Notes: generated by a model from the sequence alone, not told the origin. Counted from the stretch's first letter, positions 11,026-19,774 are shown. The stretch: 48,783 bases of DNA from CAVQRC01 sp963715045 (GCA_963715045.1 CAVQRC010000022.1:1-48783), one strand, 5' to 3'. Numbers and translations are program-made.

Positions 11026-13527
11026 ACTCGACCTATCCGCCGCCGCTGGTGGCCATCGTGTTCAAGAGTCCCTGACAGAAGCCGGCCGATCCAGTTTTTC
11101 GTACTGTTGCTGGGCACGCTGTGTAACGGCGTTGCATTCGCCGATCCTGCGTCGGAGAACGACCTGCAGACGGTCGCGGCAGTGCGGGTCTACCCGGCGG
11201 AAATCCAACTCTCGTCCCACCGCGATCGGCAATCGTTCATCGTCCAGGCGGAGTATCCTGACGGGATCACGCGCGACGTGACGGCCGAAGCAGTCGCGGT
11301 CGTCAGTAATCCTCAGCTTGTCGATATTACGGATAACCTGCTGACACCAAGGGCTGACGGAGGGGCCGTCCTCACGGTCCGTTATGGCGAACACTCGATC
11401 GATATTCCAATCGAAGTTGAGCATGCCGCGGTCGATCCTCCGATCAGTTTTCGACTCGACGTGATGCCCGTGTTCATGAAAGCGGGCTGCAATACGGGCA
11501 GTTGCCACGGAGCGGCCCGCGGTAAGGACGGCTTTGGACTGTCTCTCTTTGGCTTCGACCCGGCCGGCGACTACTTCCGCCTGACTCGCGAAATCAGCGG
11601 CCGGCGGTTGAATCTGGCCGAGGTCCACGAAAGCCTGCTGTTCGAGAAAGCGATCGGTAGCGTTCCCCATACGGGTGGGCAGCGTTTCACTGCCGACACC
11701 CAGTACGCCGCGACGCTGATTCGCTGGCTCGAGGCGGGTGCCCCGAACGATTCCGGCGAGGTGCCACAGGTCGTCGGCGTCGAGATCTACCCGCCTGCCG
11801 CGGTGCTGGACGGACAGGGAGCGACGCAGCAGATAAATGTACGCGCCCGCTACTCCGATGGCACCGATCGCGACGTGACCACGCTCGCGTATTTCCTGTC
11901 GAACAACGACAACTCCGCCACGATCGATCAGCAGGGCATTGTCACTGCACAGAACCGCGGCGAGGCGTTCATCATGGCCCGCTTCGAGACCTATACCGTG
12001 GGCATGCACGTCATTGCACTCCCGGTCGGACTCGAATTCACCTGGCAGCACGTTCCGCCGCAAAACTACGTCGACGAACTGATGCAGGCCAAGTTCAAGA
12101 AGCTCCGCATTCAGCCATCCGAAATCTGCAGTGACGAAGAATTCCTCCGCCGAGCATCGCTCGACATCGCCGGCCTGCTGCCAACCGTCGCCGAGTACGA
12201 GCGGTTTGTGGCCGATGAGGATCCTCTCAAACGCGAACAGCTCGTCGACGACCTGCTTGATCGCAAAGAGTTCGTCGAAATGTGGGTCATGAAGTGGGCC
12301 GAATTGCTGCAGATCCGCACGACCCGGGAAATCAGCTACAAGGCGATGCTCCGCTACTACAACTGGCTGCAGGAACGAGTCGCCACGAATATGCCGATGA
12401 ACCAACTCGTGAGCGAGCTACTGGGCGCCAGTGGTGGAACCTTCACCAACGGGGCGACGAATTACTACCGCAACGAAACCGACACGCTCAAGATCGCCGA
12501 GAACGTGGCCCAGGTTTTCATGGGAATGCGGATCCAATGTGCCCAGTGCCACAATCATCCCTTCGATCGTTGGACGATGGATGATTACTACGCGTTCGCC
12601 GCGTTCTTCTCGCAGATCGGTCGCAAGGGGGGCGAGGACCCCCGCGAGCAGATCATTTTCAATTCGGGCGGCGGCGAAGTGAAGAATCCCGTCACGGGTC
12701 AGCAGATGAAGCCAAGATTTCTCGGTGGCGGTGAACCAGATATCGCCGGCAAGGACCGTCGCGTGGTCGTCGGCGAATGGCTCGCATCGAGCGAGAACCC
12801 GTACTTCGCGACCAACCTGGCCAACCTCGTCTGGGCCCACTTCTTCGGCCGCGGAATCATTCACGAGGTCGACGACGTCCGAGTCAGTAATCCACCGGTC
12901 AACCAGGAACTCCTCGAGACGCTCGGCCAGAAATTCACCGAGTACGATTACGACTTCAAGAAGCTCGTCCGCGACATCTGCACGTCGAGAACTTATCAAC
13001 TCGGCACGACCACCAACGACACGAATGCAAGCGACGTCCGCAACTTCTCCCACGCGACGTTACGACGCATTCGGGCCGAAGTGCTGCTTGACATCATCAG
13101 CCAGGTCACCGAAACGAAAAACAAGTTCCCGGGGCTACCGCTGGGGGCCCGCGCGGTGCAGATCGCCAACGGGAACACGCGAACCTATTTCCTCGAGTCG
13201 TTCGGCCGCGCTACTCGCGAGACGGTCTGCTCGTGCGAAGTGAAGATCGAACCGAATCTCTCCCAGGCGCTGCACCTGCTCAATGGCGACACGATCAACG
13301 CCAAGGTCCAGCAAGGGAATCTCGTCGGCCGCCGACTCGACGAAGGTCATACGCCCGCGGAAATCATCCGTGAACTCTACATTCGCTGTCTCACCCGAGA
13401 ACCAACCGAACAAGAACTGCAGGACCTGATCACCGTCCTGGGTGAGAACCCCGATACCACCAAACAGACGCTCGAAGACATTTTCTGGAGTCTGCTCAAC
13501 GCGCGAGAATTCGTGTTTAACCACTGA
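11026..13527 (+). CDS. PSCyt2/PSD1 (DUF1549-DUF1553) protein, copy 2, start codon unclear
   Basis: Near-identical to copy 1 in domains: signal peptide, two BIG2-like domains, CX4CH heme-like site (C-N-T-G-S-C-H), DUF1549 and DUF1553 with C-A-Q-C-H. Unlike copy 1 its frame is open from the duplication edge through TRPIRRRWWPSC and the signal peptide to the stop at 13527. However, the ATG of copy 1 is replaced: GATACTCG stands where copy 1 has AATGACTCG, so there is no ATG at codon 1. The first in-frame usable start is TTG at 11107, which would cut into the signal peptide. Either one G was lost in sequencing, or the copy is expressed from a poor start or not at all. No ribosome binding site is visible. 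Confidence 0.85.
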   Translation, partial: TRPIRRRWWPSCSRVPDRSRPIQFFVLLLGTLCNGVAFADPASENDLQTVAAVRVYPAEIQLSSHRDRQSFIVQAEYPDGITRDVTAEAVAVVSNPQLVDITDNLLTPRADGGAVLTVRYGEHSIDIPIEVEHAAVDPPISFRLDVMPVFMKAGCNTGSCHGAARGKDGFGLSLFGFDPAGDYFRLTREISGRRLNLAEVHESLLFEKAIGSVPHTGGQRFTADTQYAATLIRWLEAGAPNDSGEVPQVVGVEIYPPAAVLDGQGATQQINVRARYSDGTDRDVTTLAYFLSNNDNSATIDQQGIVTAQNRGEAFIMARFETYTVGMHVIALPVGLEFTWQHVPPQNYVDELMQAKFKKLRIQPSEICSDEEFLRRASLDIAGLLPTVAEYERFVADEDPLKREQLVDDLLDRKEFVEMWVMKWAELLQIRTTREISYKAMLRYYNWLQERVATNMPMNQLVSELLGASGGTFTNGATNYYRNETDTLKIAENVAQVFMGMRIQCAQCHNHPFDRWTMDDYYAFAAFFSQIGRKGGEDPREQIIFNSGGGEVKNPVTGQQMKPRFLGGGEPDIAGKDRRVVVGEWLASSENPYFATNLANLVWAHFFGRGIIHEVDDVRVSNPPVNQELLETLGQKFTEYDYDFKKLVRDICTSRTYQLGTTTNDTNASDVRNFSHATLRRIRAEVLLDIISQVTETKNKFPGLPLGARAVQIANGNTRTYFLESFGRATRETVCSCEVKIEPNLSQALHLLNGDTINAKVQQGNLVGRRLDEGHTPAEIIRELYIRCLTREPTEQELQDLITVLGENPDTTKQTLEDIFWSLLNAREFVFNH

Positions 13528-13609
13528 TCGGTCAACTCCATTGATCGCCTGCTCCTCATGTAATACGGCTGATTGTAGCGCCACGTCCATTTCAGTTAGG
13601 TGTAAAACC

Positions 13610-13624
13610 GCCGATGTAATCGGC
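13610..13624. repeat. short hairpin downstream of PSD1 copy 2
   Basis: A second instance of the GCCGAT-GTA-ATCGGC hairpin, 82 bp after the stop of copy 2, part of the duplicated segment. No T-run follows. Confidence 0.5.
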
Positions 13625-13669
13625 GCACCTTGGCAGTAGTTGGCAAGCCGAGACTCGAAGGACGCCAGA

Positions 13670-13919
13670 CCAACGTCCTCCGATTCGGGCCCCGCCAACT
13701 TCGCAACTCCCAGACCAACGTCCTCCGATTCGGGCCCCGCCGACTTCGCAACTCCCAACCAGACCACGACAGACATCCTCCGATTCGCCTCCGCCATCTT
13801 CGCAACTCCCAGCCCAACGCCTATCCGCTCGTGCCCCGCCAACTTCGCAACTCCCAGACCAACGTCCTCCGATTCGGGCCCCGCCGACTTCGCAACTCCC
13901 AACCAGACCACGACAGACC
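13670..13919. repeat. 45-bp-type repeat array, second cluster (variable)
   Basis: The same unit family as at 10851, but units diverge: CGATTCGGGCCCCGCC alternates with CGATTCGCCTCCGCC and with ATCCGCTCGTGCCCCGCC, and two units are joined by AACCAGACCACGACAGAC. The constant piece is ACTTCGCAACTCCCA. The array ends about 12 bp before the ATG of the PSCyt1-WD40 gene, so it occupies that gene's upstream region. Confidence 0.75.
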
Positions 13920-13931
13920 CCTCGTCCTACC

Positions 13932-16649
13932 ATGTTCCCCCGCCAACTCTTTCCGACCCTCATCATCGCGCTCGCGATCGCAACCGCAACGCCCCTCGCC
14001 GCCGCGCCGCCGAACTTCACCGAACACGTTCAGCCGATCTTCCGTGCGAAGTGCGCTGCGTGTCACAACCCGGACAAGAAGAGCGGCGGGCTCGATCTGA
14101 GCAACTTCACGAGCCTCATGCAGGGGGGCAGTTCCGGCGAGAGCATCGAGCCCGGTGACTCGAGCAGCAGCTATCTCTACATGCTCGTGACGCATGAGAG
14201 CGAGCCGGCGATGCCTTTGGAGTCGCCGAGGCTGCCCGATGAGGAACTCGAGACGATCGCGGCCTGGATCGACGGCGGCGTCCTGGAGAGCTCCGGCAGC
14301 AAGGCGATCGTCAAGAAGCAAAGCGCGGGCGTGGCGATGGCAGGCCCCTCGCTGGAGCGTCCCGAGTCGCCAGCGATGCCACCGCGATTGAGCCTCGAGC
14401 CGATCGTGCGGACGACTCATTCGACCGCCGTGACGGCGATCGCCACGAGCCCCTGGTCGCCGCTGGCTGCCGTGGCCGCGCCCAAACAAGTTCTCCTCTA
14501 TGACACCGGCACGCTCGCACTCGTCGGCACGCTGCCATTTCCGGAGGGAATGCCACAGGTCCTCCGTTTCAGCCGCAATGGCGATCTGCTTCTGGCAGGC
14601 GGAGGGAAACACGCGGCGGCAGGCAAAGCCATCGTCTGGAATGTGAGGACCGGCGAACGCGTCTTCGAGATCGGCGACGAGCTCGACACGGTCCTCGCGG
14701 CCGATATCAGCTCGGACCACATGCTCGTCGCCCTGGCGGGACCGCAGCGCGTGGTTCGTGTGTACTCGACCGAAACGGGCATGCTCAAGTACGAGTGCCG
14801 CAAGCATACCGACTGGATCTACGCGTTGGCTTTCAGTCCCGACGCCGTCCTGTTGGCGACGGGCGACCGCAGCGGAGGACTGCTGGTCTGGGAAGCGTGG
14901 ACCGGCCGCGAGTATCTTACGCTCAAGGGGCACACCGCGGGGGTGACCGACGTGACGTGGCGATCCGATTCGAATGTGCTGGCCACGGGAAGTGAAGACG
15001 GCACGATTCGTCTTTGGGAGATGGAGAATGGCGGGCAGATCAAGCAGTGGTCGTCGCACGGGGGTGTCGCCTCGGTCGAGTTCAGCCGCGACGCGCGGTT
15101 GCTCTCGTGCGGCCGCGATCGCGTAACCCGTTTGTGGGACCAGAACGGCAGCCAGCTGCGCGAGTTCGAAGCGTTCGGTGACCTCGCTTTGCAGGTCGCG
15201 TTCTGCAACGAGACCGCCCGCGTGCTCGCTGGCGATTGGACCGGCGAAATCCGCGTGTTCAACGCCGCCGACGGCGCCCGGCTCGGCGGTATTTCTGCCA
15301 ATCCGCCAACCCTGGCCGAGCGGTTGGCGGCGGCCGAGAAGACCTTGGCCGAATGCCAGGCCACGCATCAACCGCTCCACGAAGCATTCCAGCAGGCAAA
15401 GAACGCAGACCGCCAGGCCCGCCAGGAATTGATGGCGGCGCAGACAGAGCTTTCCGCAGCGGAGTCACGGCTCGCAGCGACTCATGCAGAGGTCGCCGCG
15501 ATGACCGAACAGGTCGCGACACTCGAGCAATCGATTTCGGCAGCCGAGGCCGCGACCGCCTTGTTGACCGACGCGGTGCCGCCGCTCCAGATGGCCGCAC
15601 AGCAGGCACGGGCCGCTGCCGACCAGCTCCCCGACGACACGCAACTCACAGAACTGGCCGGCCACCTCAAAGAACTGGCCAACGCCCGCGCCGCCGAACT
15701 GGCAACCGCCCAGGCGACGCTCGCCAAGCAGACTCCCCCGCTCACCACCGCCCGACAAGAACTCGCCGATGCGCAGGCCGCTCTCGAGAAAGCCGGACCG
15801 TCGCGCGAAAACGCAATGCAGGAAGTTGCCCGGTTGATGCAGCAGGTCGTCCACAGGACAGAACGTTTAGCCGCCGCCACGCCATCGGCGGAAGCCGCCG
15901 CGGCAGAAGTGGCTGTGGCCAGTGCCGAAGTCGAACGCTGGACCGCGGAGATTGCCCACAGCAAACTGCTCGCCGAATACCACGCCGCTCGTGTCGTCGC
16001 TCGCGAGTCGTTGCACGCTGCCGAGTTGGTCCACGCCGAGAAGCTGGCCGCAACCGAGCAGGTGGAACAACAATTCGCCGCAGCTCGCGCGTCCGCCGAC
16101 ACGGCCGCAGACCACCGTCCACGAGGCCCTCCAGAAGGTCACCGCGGCGATGGCCGACATCTGGACACCGCCACTCAGGAACGCGCCGCTGCCATCGAGG
16201 CCAAGACCCGGGCGGAGCAGGCGGTCGTTCATGAGTCGGAGATTCTCGCGTCGATCGAATCGGCTCGCGACGAACTGCAGCAGGCGGTGAACTCGGCCGG
16301 GGTCGATCAACCGCTCGTCGATCTGTTCAATGGTGTCCAGGCGCTCGTCACGACCAAGACCATCGCCCTGAAACAGGCTCAAGCTGATCTTGCCACCCGC
16401 CCCGAAGCCATTGCCGCGATGACGACCCGCATCGCCGCCGCGGAAGAGAATCTCGCGGCCATGCAGTCCGCACACGTTGCCGCCGATACCGCAAGCCGCC
16501 AGGCCGCCTCGCTCATCGAGCCAGTCGCACGGCAACTGGCCGCCGCCCGACAGTCGAGCGACGAAGCCGCCCAGGCAGTTGCCACCGCGAAAGCCCGCCT
16601 CGCTGCCGTCGAACAGCGAATCGCCGTCGCCAAGGGCCTCGCCGAGTAG
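13932..16649 (+). CDS. PSCyt1 cytochrome - WD40 - coiled-coil protein
   Basis: About 905 residues. A signal peptide (LIIALAIATATPLAAA) is followed by a planctomycete cytochrome C domain with C-A-A-C-H-N-P-D-K-K-S-G-G-L-D-L (about residues 25-115), then WD40 repeats (about 165-450; blocks such as H-T-D-W-I-Y-A-L-A-F-S-P-D and L-A-T-G-S-E-D-G-T-I-R-L-W), then about 440 residues of Ala/Glu/Gln-rich coiled coil. Between about 16105 and 16165 the peptide turns into HRPRGPPEGHRGDGRHL; another frame there reads TTVHEALQKVTAAMADI, which fits the coiled coil, so two compensating indels are likely. It is the last gene of the DUF1501-PPC-PSD1 group and probably an extracytoplasmic heme-binding scaffold. 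Confidence 0.85.
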   Translation: MFPRQLFPTLIIALAIATATPLAAAPPNFTEHVQPIFRAKCAACHNPDKKSGGLDLSNFTSLMQGGSSGESIEPGDSSSSYLYMLVTHESEPAMPLESPRLPDEELETIAAWIDGGVLESSGSKAIVKKQSAGVAMAGPSLERPESPAMPPRLSLEPIVRTTHSTAVTAIATSPWSPLAAVAAPKQVLLYDTGTLALVGTLPFPEGMPQVLRFSRNGDLLLAGGGKHAAAGKAIVWNVRTGERVFEIGDELDTVLAADISSDHMLVALAGPQRVVRVYSTETGMLKYECRKHTDWIYALAFSPDAVLLATGDRSGGLLVWEAWTGREYLTLKGHTAGVTDVTWRSDSNVLATGSEDGTIRLWEMENGGQIKQWSSHGGVASVEFSRDARLLSCGRDRVTRLWDQNGSQLREFEAFGDLALQVAFCNETARVLAGDWTGEIRVFNAADGARLGGISANPPTLAERLAAAEKTLAECQATHQPLHEAFQQAKNADRQARQELMAAQTELSAAESRLAATHAEVAAMTEQVATLEQSISAAEAATALLTDAVPPLQMAAQQARAAADQLPDDTQLTELAGHLKELANARAAELATAQATLAKQTPPLTTARQELADAQAALEKAGPSRENAMQEVARLMQQVVHRTERLAAATPSAEAAAAEVAVASAEVERWTAEIAHSKLLAEYHAARVVARESLHAAELVHAEKLAATEQVEQQFAAARASADTAADHRPRGPPEGHRGDGRHLDTATQERAAAIEAKTRAEQAVVHESEILASIESARDELQQAVNSAGVDQPLVDLFNGVQALVTTKTIALKQAQADLATRPEAIAAMTTRIAAAEENLAAMQSAHVAADTASRQAASLIEPVARQLAAARQSSDEAAQAVATAKARLAAVEQRIAVAKGLAE

Positions 16650-16676
16650 CGTTTCGCCGAAAAGCGCGGCCCACGT

Positions 16677-17108
16677 GTAGACCCGACACTCCGTGGCGGG
16701 AGCACGGTAGTCCTGATCGCCACGGCCATCCGCAGACCGTGTCACGGAGTGACCCGACTACTGTAGACACGACACTCCGTGGCGGGATCACGGTAGTCCT
16801 GATCGCCACGGCCATCCGCAGACCGTGTCACGGAGTGACCCGACTACGTGTAGACACGACACTCCGTGGCGGGAGCACGGTAGTCCTGATCGCCACGGCC
16901 ATCCGCAGACCGTGTCACGGAGTGACCCGACTACGTGTAGACACGACACTCCGTGGCGGGAGCACGGTAGTCCTGATCGCCACGGCCATCCGCAAACCGT
17001 GTCACGGAGTGACCCGACTACATGTAGACACGACACTCCGTGGCGGGAGCACGGTAGTCCTGATCGCCACGGCCATCCGCGGACCGTGTCACGGATGTGA
17101 CCCGGCTC
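16677..17108. repeat. five 87-bp tandem units, each able to form a hairpin
   Basis: Units start at 16677, 16763, 16850, 16937 and 17024 (86 or 87 bp; the last is degenerate). Across each unit junction lies CACGGAGTG ... CTAC-GT-GTAG ... CACTCCGTG, a perfect 9-bp outer inverted repeat enclosing a 4-bp inner one. The array fills the gap between the PSCyt1-WD40 gene and the histidine kinase gene. 87 is 29 codons, so open frames run through it on both strands but look artificial. Confidence 0.85.
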
Positions 17109-17223
17109 CTTACCGCGGCGGCAGTTGCTGTGGTACAGTCGCCGCAATCAGTGACTCTCCTGCTGATGAGCCGACACCGGGAGCCGCGGTTCATGAAGCA
17201 CACGATATGGCGAGACGAGTGAG

Positions 17224-18135
17224 ATGGTACGAGTGCACATGTCGGAAGTGGTCGACGCGTCGATCGATGGTAGCCCGGCACCATGGGTCGTGTTGCTGAA
17301 GCTGCTGGCGATTGTGTTCATCGGAGAGGCCGGAGTGATGTACCTGCTTCCGGTGATCCTGCCGGCATCGATCGATCCGGGAGCCGAGGCGTTTGTCGAC
17401 TCCTGCTTGCTCACCCTGGTCACGGCCCCGCTCGTGTGGTGGGTGATCATCGGTCCGCTGCGTGCGTCGGCGGCCGCCGAGAAACTGGCGGTCGTGGCCC
17501 AAATGGCGGCCGGCGTCGCCCACGAGCTCCGGAATCCGCTCACGTCGGTCAAGATGCTCGTCCAGAGTCAACGGGAAGCAACCGACGTCTCTGTGCAGTT
17601 CGCCGAAGATCTCGGGATCATCGAGGATGAGATCCGGCGGATGGAGCGGTCGATTCAGACGTTTCTCGATTTTGCCCGCCCTCGAGAACCGGAGCGGCGT
17701 GCGCTGAACCCCGCGGACGTGATCCGCCGTGTCTTCGCGTTGGTCGAACCGCGGGCCAGAAACCAGGGTGTCGAACTCAAACTGGTCGAGCCCGAGCAGC
17801 CGTTGAACGTCGACGCGGACTGGCAACAGTTATTCCAGGTGTTCTTGAATCTGTGCGGAAACGCGTTCGACGCGATGCCGAGCGGCGGCACGCTCGAGCT
17901 TCGCCTGGAACGGACGGAGAACTTCGTGCGGATCACCGTTCGAGACACGGGCCCGGGAATCGATTCCGGGATTGTGCCGCGGCTGTTCGAGCCCTTTGTG
18001 ACCAACAAGGAGGCCGGAGTCGGCCTGGGACTGGTGATTTGCAGGCGGATCGCCGAGGCCCACCAGGGTCGCTTGGAGGGCGAGAACCTGCAGCAGGGAG
18101 CCTGTTTCACCTTCGAGTTGCCTGCCGCGTCGTGA
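17224..18135 (+). CDS. sensor histidine kinase (NtrB/ZraS-like)
   Basis: A 303-residue membrane kinase. Two transmembrane segments (about residues 22-45 and 60-80) enclose a very short external loop of about 15 residues, too small for a typical periplasmic sensor domain. Then comes the H-box A-A-G-V-A-H-E-L-R-N-P-L-T-S-V-K, the N-box N-L-C-G-N-A-F-D-A-M-P, and G boxes D-T-G-P-G-I-D and G-V-G-L-G-L-V-I-C. It would phosphorylate the NtrC-type regulator encoded 79 bp downstream. A GG-N10-GC sequence (TGGTACAGTCGCCGC, 17131-17145) upstream could be a weak sigma-54 promoter, which would mean autoregulation, but its -12 region is poor. Confidence 0.9.
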   Translation: MVRVHMSEVVDASIDGSPAPWVVLLKLLAIVFIGEAGVMYLLPVILPASIDPGAEAFVDSCLLTLVTAPLVWWVIIGPLRASAAAEKLAVVAQMAAGVAHELRNPLTSVKMLVQSQREATDVSVQFAEDLGIIEDEIRRMERSIQTFLDFARPREPERRALNPADVIRRVFALVEPRARNQGVELKLVEPEQPLNVDADWQQLFQVFLNLCGNAFDAMPSGGTLELRLERTENFVRITVRDTGPGIDSGIVPRLFEPFVTNKEAGVGLGLVICRRIAEAHQGRLEGENLQQGACFTFELPAAS

Positions 18136-18214
18136 TCCGGCGCCGCCCCGGCCGGTGAACGCCAGGCCGAACTCCTGAAAAATTTGCCGACGCTCGAATC
18201 CGTAGAGGGATTTC

Positions 18215-19642
18215 ATGTCCGTGTTGCTTGTGGTCGACGACGAACCCTCGATTCTGCATGCCTTTCGCCGTGCGTTTCACGAACCCGAGGTTACCGTGCT
18301 CACCGCCGAACGCGGCGACGCGGGAATTGCCATCGTCCGCGAGCAGAATCCGGATGTCGTGATTCTCGACATCAAGTTACCCGACATGACGGGGTTGGAC
18401 GCCTATGCTTCGATCCGCAGGGAAAACGCGAAAACTCCCGTGATCTTCATTACCGGTCACGGCACGACCGCAACCGCTATCGAGGCCACCAAGCGAGGTG
18501 CCTTCGACTTTCTGTTCAAACCGCTGGAGTTGAGCGAACTGCGAAGAATCGTCGAAAACGCCTTCTCGATCGCCCGGGCCCAAAGGGTCGCACCGCTGAT
18601 CGAGTCGGAAGATTCCTGTGAGGAAGCGACCGGAGATGTGCTCGTCGGCCGCAGCACCGCGATGAACGATGTCTACAAGGCAATCGGTCGCGTGGCGTCA
18701 CAGGATGTGAACGTGTTGATCACCGGAGAGAGCGGGACCGGCAAGGAACTCGTTGCCCGCGCGATCTATCATCACAGCAAACGTGCCAAGGCACCCTTCC
18801 TGGCAGTGAACTGTGCGGCGATTCCCGACGCGCTGCTGGAGAGTGAACTGTTCGGGCATGAGAAGGGTGCCTTCACAGGAGCAGAGCGATTGCGAATTGG
18901 CAAGTTCGAACAATGCTCCGGCGGAACCATGTTTCTCGACGAAGTAGGCGACATGAGCCCGGCGACGCAAGCCAAGATCCTGCGGTTGTTGGAAGAGCAA
19001 CGCTTCGAGCGGGTGGGCGGCAACGAAACCGTGCAGACCGACGTCCGGCTGATCGCAGCCACGAATCGCCCGCTCGGCGAGATGGTCGCCACGGGTGATT
19101 TTCGCGAAGATCTGTTCTTCCGCTTGAGCGTCTTCGCGATTCCATTGCCTCCGCTCCGTGAGCGGGGAGACGACTTGCCCCGCCTCGTCGAGCATTTCGT
19201 GAGGCGATTCGCCCGCGATCTCGACAAGGACGTCACAGAGACTTCCGCAGAGACCATGCAGTTGCTCTCCGATTACGCCTGGCCGGGAAACGTCCGCGAG
19301 TTGCAGAGCGTCTTGAAGCAATCTCTGCTCAAAGCGGTCGGCACGGTGTTGATTCCCGACTTTCTCCCGGCCTATATCCGCACGTCACCGGGTGCCTCGG
19401 CCGAACAACCCGATGGTTCGTTCGATCTCACGAAGTGGGATGACTTCATCGCCAGCCGTATTCGGCAGGGCACCGAGACACTCTACGAGGAGGCCACCCT
19501 GATCACTGACGGGCACTTGCTGATGCAGGTGTTGCGACATACCCAAGGCAACCAGTTGCAAGCCGCCCGGATTCTGGGGATCAGCCGGGGAACGCTCCGC
19601 AACAAGCTGCGGGTGCTCAGAATTAACGCGGATGATTTTTAG
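18215..19642 (+). CDS. sigma-54-dependent response regulator, NtrC family (first)
   Basis: 475 residues. An N-terminal receiver domain carries V-D-D-E and the phospho-acceptor Asp in V-I-L-D-I-K-L-P-D-M. The central AAA+ domain has Walker A G-E-S-G-T-G-K-E, the canonical sigma-54 contact loop G-A-F-T-G-A, Walker B G-G-T-M-F-L-D-E-V-G-D, and the W-P-G-N-V-R-E-L block. The C-terminus is a Fis-type helix-turn-helix (A-A-R-I-L-G-I-S-R-G-T-L-R-N-K-L). All catalytic features are intact. GAGGG lies upstream of the ATG. With the kinase before it and the efflux genes after it, which carry a sigma-54-type promoter, the order resembles metal-responsive ZraSR-like systems. Control of the efflux pair is inferred, not shown. 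Confidence 0.93.
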   Translation: MSVLLVVDDEPSILHAFRRAFHEPEVTVLTAERGDAGIAIVREQNPDVVILDIKLPDMTGLDAYASIRRENAKTPVIFITGHGTTATAIEATKRGAFDFLFKPLELSELRRIVENAFSIARAQRVAPLIESEDSCEEATGDVLVGRSTAMNDVYKAIGRVASQDVNVLITGESGTGKELVARAIYHHSKRAKAPFLAVNCAAIPDALLESELFGHEKGAFTGAERLRIGKFEQCSGGTMFLDEVGDMSPATQAKILRLLEEQRFERVGGNETVQTDVRLIAATNRPLGEMVATGDFREDLFFRLSVFAIPLPPLRERGDDLPRLVEHFVRRFARDLDKDVTETSAETMQLLSDYAWPGNVRELQSVLKQSLLKAVGTVLIPDFLPAYIRTSPGASAEQPDGSFDLTKWDDFIASRIRQGTETLYEEATLITDGHLLMQVLRHTQGNQLQAARILGISRGTLRNKLRVLRINADDF

Positions 19643-19722
19643 AGCCGATCCCAAAACTGGCTTCAACCACCGAGACTCCCCGGTCGTGGGACACGTCCAC
19701 GCAGGTTTTGGGACAGGTTCTT
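19641..19722. repeat. dispersed inverted-repeat element, copy B (best preserved)
   Basis: Starts AGAGCCGATCCCAAAAC and ends GTTTTGGGACAGGTTCT, with CCCAAAAC (19650-19657) pairing with GTTTTGGG (19705-19712). The core has a second small hairpin, CGTGG-GACACGT-CCACG. It begins inside the stop codon of the NtrC gene, so it could act as its 3' hairpin. Related copies lie at 1708-1790 and 40947-41003. Confidence 0.7.
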
Positions 19723-19757
19723 AGTCAGGAGGCATTTCCCTCCCGGTGGCCATCGAT

Positions 19758-19774
19758 CGACCACGGCGTGGTCG
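19758..19774. promoter_or_regulatory. 17-bp palindrome, candidate enhancer site for the NtrC regulator
   Basis: CGACCAC-GGC-GTGGTCG is a perfect 7-bp inverted repeat with a 3-base centre. It sits about 54 bp upstream of the GG element of the sigma-54 candidate at 19827, somewhat closer than typical enhancers. The neighbouring regulator has a Fis-type DNA-binding domain that would bind such a dyad. Functional assignment is inference. Confidence 0.35.

Larger units (their letters stand above)
8205..13804 (+). repeat. tandem segmental duplication (about 2.8 kb unit, two copies)
   Basis: The segment 8205-11025 is repeated from 11026 to about 13804. It carries the whole PSD1 gene from codon 2 onwards, the downstream spacer with its GCCGAT/ATCGGC hairpin and the start of the 45-bp repeat array. 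The two copies differ by scattered single substitutions, many synonymous. The offset is 2821 bp at the 5' end and 2819 bp at the stop codon, which fits the two extra bases in copy 1. Confidence 0.9.

Noticed and set aside
8212..12405. Long minus-strand frames (8212-10233 and 11062-12405) with near-identical sequence
   Set aside because: They mirror the duplicated PSD1 genes and show no domain; their similarity only reflects the duplication.
10851..13919. CRISPR array
   Set aside because: Units are head to tail without unique spacers of constant length, and no cas gene is near.
13821..15380. 519-codon minus-strand frame across the PSCyt1-WD40 gene
   Set aside because: Antisense shadow; part of it runs through the 45-bp repeats and no motif supports it.
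16739..17299. Repeat-encoded proteins of 29-residue period in the 87-bp array
   Set aside because: The period is a multiple of three so frames stay open by construction on both strands; no start signal or domain.
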